From Vibrio thalassae (GTDB lineage: Bacteria; Pseudomonadota; Gammaproteobacteria; Enterobacterales; Vibrionaceae), in NCBI RefSeq assembly GCF_900089835.1, contig NZ_OANU01000123.1, positions 186,001 through 250,000 on the forward strand: a DNA stretch of 64,000 nucleotides, written 5' to 3'. A model generated the notes under the pieces. The model had not been told where the DNA came from. It searched no databases and saw only the letters and a program-made list of their open reading frames with translations. Numbering within the stretch: the first letter of the stretch is position 1; the number at the start of each line of letters is the position of its first letter. This document shows positions 60,679 through 64,000 of this stretch, piece after piece. The position numbers and the translations under genes were made by a program.

Positions 60679-61809
60679 ATGGCAGAATCAGATGGCCAAG
60701 AACGCACCGAAGACGCCACCCCCCAGCGGCTTAAACAAGCTCGAGAAAAGGGGCAGGTGGCACGTTCAAAAGAGTTAGCATCGGTCTCGGTACTGATTGT
60801 GGGTGCATTGTCGCTAATGATGTTTGGTGAGGGCCTGGCGCGCGCCTTGTTTGGTTCTATGTCCAGATTATTCAACTTGAGCCGAGAAGAAATCTACGAT
60901 TCGAGCAAATTGTTTGATGTGGCTCTTGGTGCACTTTCTAGCTTGTTGCTTCCACTGTTAATTATCTTGTTGGTGCTCTTTATCGCAGCGCTGATTGGCG
61001 CGGCTGGTGTGGGCGGAATCAGTTTTTCAACCGAAGCGGCGATGCCAAAGTTATCGAAAATGAACCCGCTTAGTGGCCTTAAACGTATGGTAGGCATGCA
61101 AAGTTGGGTTGAGCTTATCAAATCAATTTTAAAAGTAACACTGGTGGCGGGAATGGCATTCTATCTGGTTAATGCTTCCAGAGCGGATTTGTTCCAGCTG
61201 AGTATGGAAGTTTTTCCACAGAATATTTTTCATGCACTCGATATCTTACTTAACTTTATTTTGTTGATTAGCGCCACACTGTTGATCGTGGTTGCCATCG
61301 ATATTCCGTTCCAGATTTGGCAACACGCAAATCAGCTCAAAATGACTAAACAAGAAGTCAAAGATGAGTTTAAAGATACTGAAGGTAAACCTGAAGTGAA
61401 GGGGCGCATTCGTATGTTGCAAAGAGAAGCCGCCCAGCGAAGAATGATGGCGGAAGTACCGCAAGCGGACGTGATTATTACTAATCCTGAACACTTCTCA
61501 GTAGCGCTGCGCTATAAGCAAGGGCAGGATAAAGCGCCCGTTGTGGTCGCGAAGGGTGTCGATCATATGGCACTGAAAATTCGTGAGGTGGCAAGAGAGC
61601 ACAGTATTTACGTGATTCCATCGCCACCGCTGGCACGCTCTCTTTACCATACCACCGAGCTTGAGCAGGAGATTCCTGATGGTCTGTTTTCTGCGGTGGC
61701 ACAAATATTAGCCTACGTGTATCAGCTAAAGCAGTATCGTAAAAAAGGTGGACACCGCCCCACGCTGCAAAACGACCACATCACGATTCCAAAAGACATG
61801 CGTTACTAA
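60679..61809 (+). CDS. flhB: FlhB, export substrate-specificity switch
   Basis: A 376-residue protein: N-terminal DGQERTEDATPQRLKQAREK, four TM segments, the linker helix (FKDTEGKPEVKGRIRMLQRE) and the C-terminal cytoplasmic domain. The autocleavage motif is N269-P-E-H272 rather than the usual NPTH; the cleaving Asn and Pro and the catalytic His are kept. AGGAGG precedes the ATG. Last gene of the fliK unit. Confidence 0.95.
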   Translation: MAESDGQERTEDATPQRLKQAREKGQVARSKELASVSVLIVGALSLMMFGEGLARALFGSMSRLFNLSREEIYDSSKLFDVALGALSSLLLPLLIILLVLFIAALIGAAGVGGISFSTEAAMPKLSKMNPLSGLKRMVGMQSWVELIKSILKVTLVAGMAFYLVNASRADLFQLSMEVFPQNIFHALDILLNFILLISATLLIVVAIDIPFQIWQHANQLKMTKQEVKDEFKDTEGKPEVKGRIRMLQREAAQRRMMAEVPQADVIITNPEHFSVALRYKQGQDKAPVVVAKGVDHMALKIREVAREHSIYVIPSPPLARSLYHTTELEQEIPDGLFSAVAQILAYVYQLKQYRKKGGHRPTLQNDHITIPKDMRY

Positions 61810-61825
61810 CCTTGAAGATAAAAAC

Positions 61826-61847
61826 AAGTGTCAAAATAATGACACTT
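61826..61847 (+). terminator. Hairpin between flhB and the flhA promoter
   Basis: Perfect 8-bp stem AAGTGTCA / TGACACTT with a 6-base loop and no T run. A weak terminator or a 3' stabiliser. Confidence 0.45.
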
Positions 61848-61852
61848 CCTGT

Positions 61853-61868
61853 TGGCTTAATTCTTGCT
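61853..61868 (+). promoter_or_regulatory. Sigma-54 promoter for flhA
   Basis: TGGCTTAATTCTTGCT with GG-N10-GC spacing, 69 bases before flhA. In vibrios this drives flhAFG-fliA and che genes. Confidence 0.87.
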
Positions 61869-61937
61869 ATCTTCTTGCCTATTATAGAAAAAAACAAGAC
61901 CCCGCTTAAAATGAGTGGTCATGCAGTGAAGTAGTAA

Positions 61938-64000
61938 ATGAAGTTAACGTTACCTTTTGTCGATAGGTTACCGACGATCCCTCGTCGAGCATTACCTGCC
62001 ATTGGAGCCCCGGTGATGGTCCTCGCGGCACTCGCGATGATCGTTCTGCCGATCCCTGCATTTCTTCTCGACTTTTTCTTTACCTTCAATATTGCACTAT
62101 CGATGGTGGTACTGTTGGTGTCGGTCTACACACGTCGACCATTGGATTTCGCTGCTTTTCCTACTGTTCTGCTTATTGCTACCTTACTACGTTTAGCACT
62201 TAACGTTGCGTCCACGCGTGTGGTCTTGCTTTATGGTCACGAAGGCAGTGGTGCTGCGGGTAATGTGATTGAAGCGTTCGGTAATGTTGTGATAGGCGGC
62301 AACTACGCGGTCGGTTTGATCGTGTTTATGATTTTAATGATCATTAACTTTATGGTCGTTACTAAGGGTGCCGGGCGCATCTCAGAAGTGAGTGCCCGCT
62401 TTACGTTGGATGCATTACCCGGTAAACAGATGGCTATTGATGCTGACTTAAATGCCGGCCTTATTGATCAAGAACAAGCAAGAATCCGTCGTTCAGAAGT
62501 GACCAAAGAAGCGGATTTCTATGGCTCGATGGATGGCGCGTCAAAATTCGTTAAAGGGGATGCCATTGCGGGTATTCTGATCCTGTTCTTAAACATCATT
62601 GGTGGTTTGAGTATTGGTATGATGCAGAACTCGTTAGGTTTTGGTGAAGCTATCCAAATCTATACGCTGTTGACCATTGGTGATGGCTTAGTGGCACAGA
62701 TTCCATCGCTACTCCTTTCTATTGCGGCTGCAATCATGGTGACCCGTCAAAATACTGACGAGGACATGGGACAACAAGTTGTTTTCCAACTGTTTGATAA
62801 TCCAAGAGCGCTAACGATAACGGCAGGTATTTTAGGTGTGATGGGCATTGTGCCAGGTATGCCTCATTTTGCCTTCTTGATGTTGGCGTTGATTGCCGGT
62901 CTAGGGGCTTATTGGTTACATAAAAAGCAAGCCAAAAAAGAACAGCAGAAAAACCTTCCTGCCGAGCTTAGCAGCACAGAAACGTCCTCAACACCCAAGG
63001 AGCTGTCTTGGGATGATGTACATCCTGTCGATGTTATTGGTTTGGAAGTGGGATATCGACTTATCCCGCTGGTGGACCGAGACCAAGGTGGCGAATTACT
63101 TGAACGCGTCAAAGGCGTTCGTAAGAAACTGTCTCAAGATTTTGGTTTTCTCATCCCCGCGGTTCATATTCGCGATAACCTAGAGCTGACGCCAAACTCT
63201 TATCGAATCACCTTGATGGGGGTCGCGGTTGGTGAGGCGGAAATTCGTCCAGACCAAGAGTTAGCGATTAATCCGGGCCAAGTTTATGGTTTGATTGATG
63301 GCGAGCAAACCATCGACCCAGCATTCGGCCTTGAAGCGGTCTGGATTCAAGAAGCTCAGCGTGAGCATGCTCAGGCGTTGGGCTATACCGTTGTTGATTC
63401 TTCAACCGTCTTGGCGACACATCTAAGCCAGCTGTTGACCAATAACGCGGCTCAGTTGTTGGGCCATGAAGAAGTACAAAACCTGCTTGAAATGTTAGGG
63501 CGCAGCGCACCTAAGTTGGTGGAGGACTTTGTGCCAGAACAGTTGCCGTTAGGTACTGTGGTCAAAGTGCTACAAAACTTGCTGCATGAAGCGATACCTA
63601 TCCGAGATATTCGAACGATTGTACAAACCTTGGCCGAGTATTCGGGTAAGAGTCAAGAACCTGACGTTCTTACGGCGGCAGTTCGAATAGCACTGAAACG
63701 ACTAATTGTTCAGGAAATCAATGGAATAGAGCCGGAGTTGCCGGTGATTACTCTAATTCCTGAGCTGGAACAAATATTGCACCAGACTATGCAAGCTTCC
63801 GGTGGTGAATCAACCGGAATTGAACCTGGATTAGCCGAACGATTACAAGCATCGTTAACTCAAGCGACTCAAGAGCAAGAGCTAAAAGGTGAGGCAGCTG
63901 TACTGCTGACCTCTGGAGTATTGCGTTCGACATTAGCTAAGTTTGTGAAAAATACCATTCCAAACTTACGAGTCTTGTCGTACCAAGAGATTCCAGATGA
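61938..64000 (+). CDS. flhA: FlhA, export gate protein (3' end outside the window)
   Basis: An open frame of 687 codons to the window edge, near the whole of a usual 690-700 residue FlhA. It starts MKLTLPFVDRLPTIPRRALP and has about eight TM segments (IGAPVMVLAALAMIVLPIPA, LDFFFTFNIALSMVVLLVSV), the FHIPEP region (ATLLRLALNVASTRVVLL) and the cytoplasmic domain from about residue 330. FlhA forms the nonameric ring that receives chaperone-substrate complexes. ATG at 61938 has only a poor ribosome site (GAAGTAG). Confidence 0.95.
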   Translation, partial: MKLTLPFVDRLPTIPRRALPAIGAPVMVLAALAMIVLPIPAFLLDFFFTFNIALSMVVLLVSVYTRRPLDFAAFPTVLLIATLLRLALNVASTRVVLLYGHEGSGAAGNVIEAFGNVVIGGNYAVGLIVFMILMIINFMVVTKGAGRISEVSARFTLDALPGKQMAIDADLNAGLIDQEQARIRRSEVTKEADFYGSMDGASKFVKGDAIAGILILFLNIIGGLSIGMMQNSLGFGEAIQIYTLLTIGDGLVAQIPSLLLSIAAAIMVTRQNTDEDMGQQVVFQLFDNPRALTITAGILGVMGIVPGMPHFAFLMLALIAGLGAYWLHKKQAKKEQQKNLPAELSSTETSSTPKELSWDDVHPVDVIGLEVGYRLIPLVDRDQGGELLERVKGVRKKLSQDFGFLIPAVHIRDNLELTPNSYRITLMGVAVGEAEIRPDQELAINPGQVYGLIDGEQTIDPAFGLEAVWIQEAQREHAQALGYTVVDSSTVLATHLSQLLTNNAAQLLGHEEVQNLLEMLGRSAPKLVEDFVPEQLPLGTVVKVLQNLLHEAIPIRDIRTIVQTLAEYSGKSQEPDVLTAAVRIALKRLIVQEINGIEPELPVITLIPELEQILHQTMQASGGESTGIEPGLAERLQASLTQATQEQELKGEAAVLLTSGVLRSTLAKFVKNTIPNLRVLSYQEIPD

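Noticed and set aside
1..64000. CRISPR arrays, rRNA genes, prophage genes, riboswitches
   Set aside because: Looked for and not seen; the repeats present are terminators, palindromic operators or the insertion sequence ends.

Overview
The window looks like a Vibrionaceae (probably Vibrio) chromosome segment of about 64 kb. The main support is a sheathed polar-flagellum gene set in the Vibrio order and with Vibrio-specific parts: the FlgT/FlgO/FlgP basal-body genes, the FlrA/FlrB/FlrC regulators, several flagellins in tandem, and FlaI. About half of the flagellar transcription units start with a clear sigma-54 GG-N10-GC element.

Region 1 (1-10.9 kb) is metabolic. After the tail of an unknown gene and mltC comes a compact gene set around a LysR-type regulator: a PhaB/FabG-like reductase and a thiolase on the minus strand, then a fused CoA-transferase, an (R)-specific enoyl-CoA hydratase (MaoC/PhaJ type) and a FabV-type NADH enoyl reductase on the plus strand, then an MFS carrier and an HSL-type esterase. 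Read as a pathway, these enzymes would turn two acetyl-CoA into butyryl-CoA and, by CoA exchange, into butyrate, without the clostridial Bcd/Etf complex. A nearly identical 19-bp imperfect dyad (consensus ATTGCAaATTAgGGATAAT) lies in front of all three enzyme/transporter units, so the cluster looks like one regulon of the local LysR protein. No PHA synthase is present. This is the most interesting system in the window.

Region 2 (10.9-19.2 kb) holds unrelated genes: a periplasmic BOF protein, a two-TM hypothetical, a DedA protein, a stand-alone RodA/FtsW-like protein, a DmeF metal exporter with a MarR regulator and palindromic operators at the start codon, and a DsrE-like protein. A complete IS5-family (IS903-type) element has removed the 5' end of an Aer-like PAS chemoreceptor gene. 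A tRNA-Arg(CCT) closes the region.

Region 3 (19.2-64 kb) is one uninterrupted polar flagellum locus: flgT < > flgOP, flgNM < flgA <, cheV-cheR, flgBCDE, flgFGHIJ, flgKL, three flagellins, flaG-fliD-flaI-fliS, flrA, flrBC, fliEFGHIJ, fliKLMNOPQR-flhB, and flhA, which runs off the end. Promoter types fit the Vibrio hierarchy: flrA has no sigma-54 element, flrBC/fliE/fliK/flhA and flgB/flgF/flgK/first flagellin have sigma-54 elements, and flgM plus the second and third flagellins have sigma-28 elements (TAAA-N15-GCCGATAA-like). Points of note are face-to-face sigma-54 promoters between flgT and flgO, a strong terminator inside the flgFGHIJ unit just before flgI, an NPEH instead of NPTH cleavage motif in FlhB, and an acidic insert with a duplicated Trp motif in FliD.
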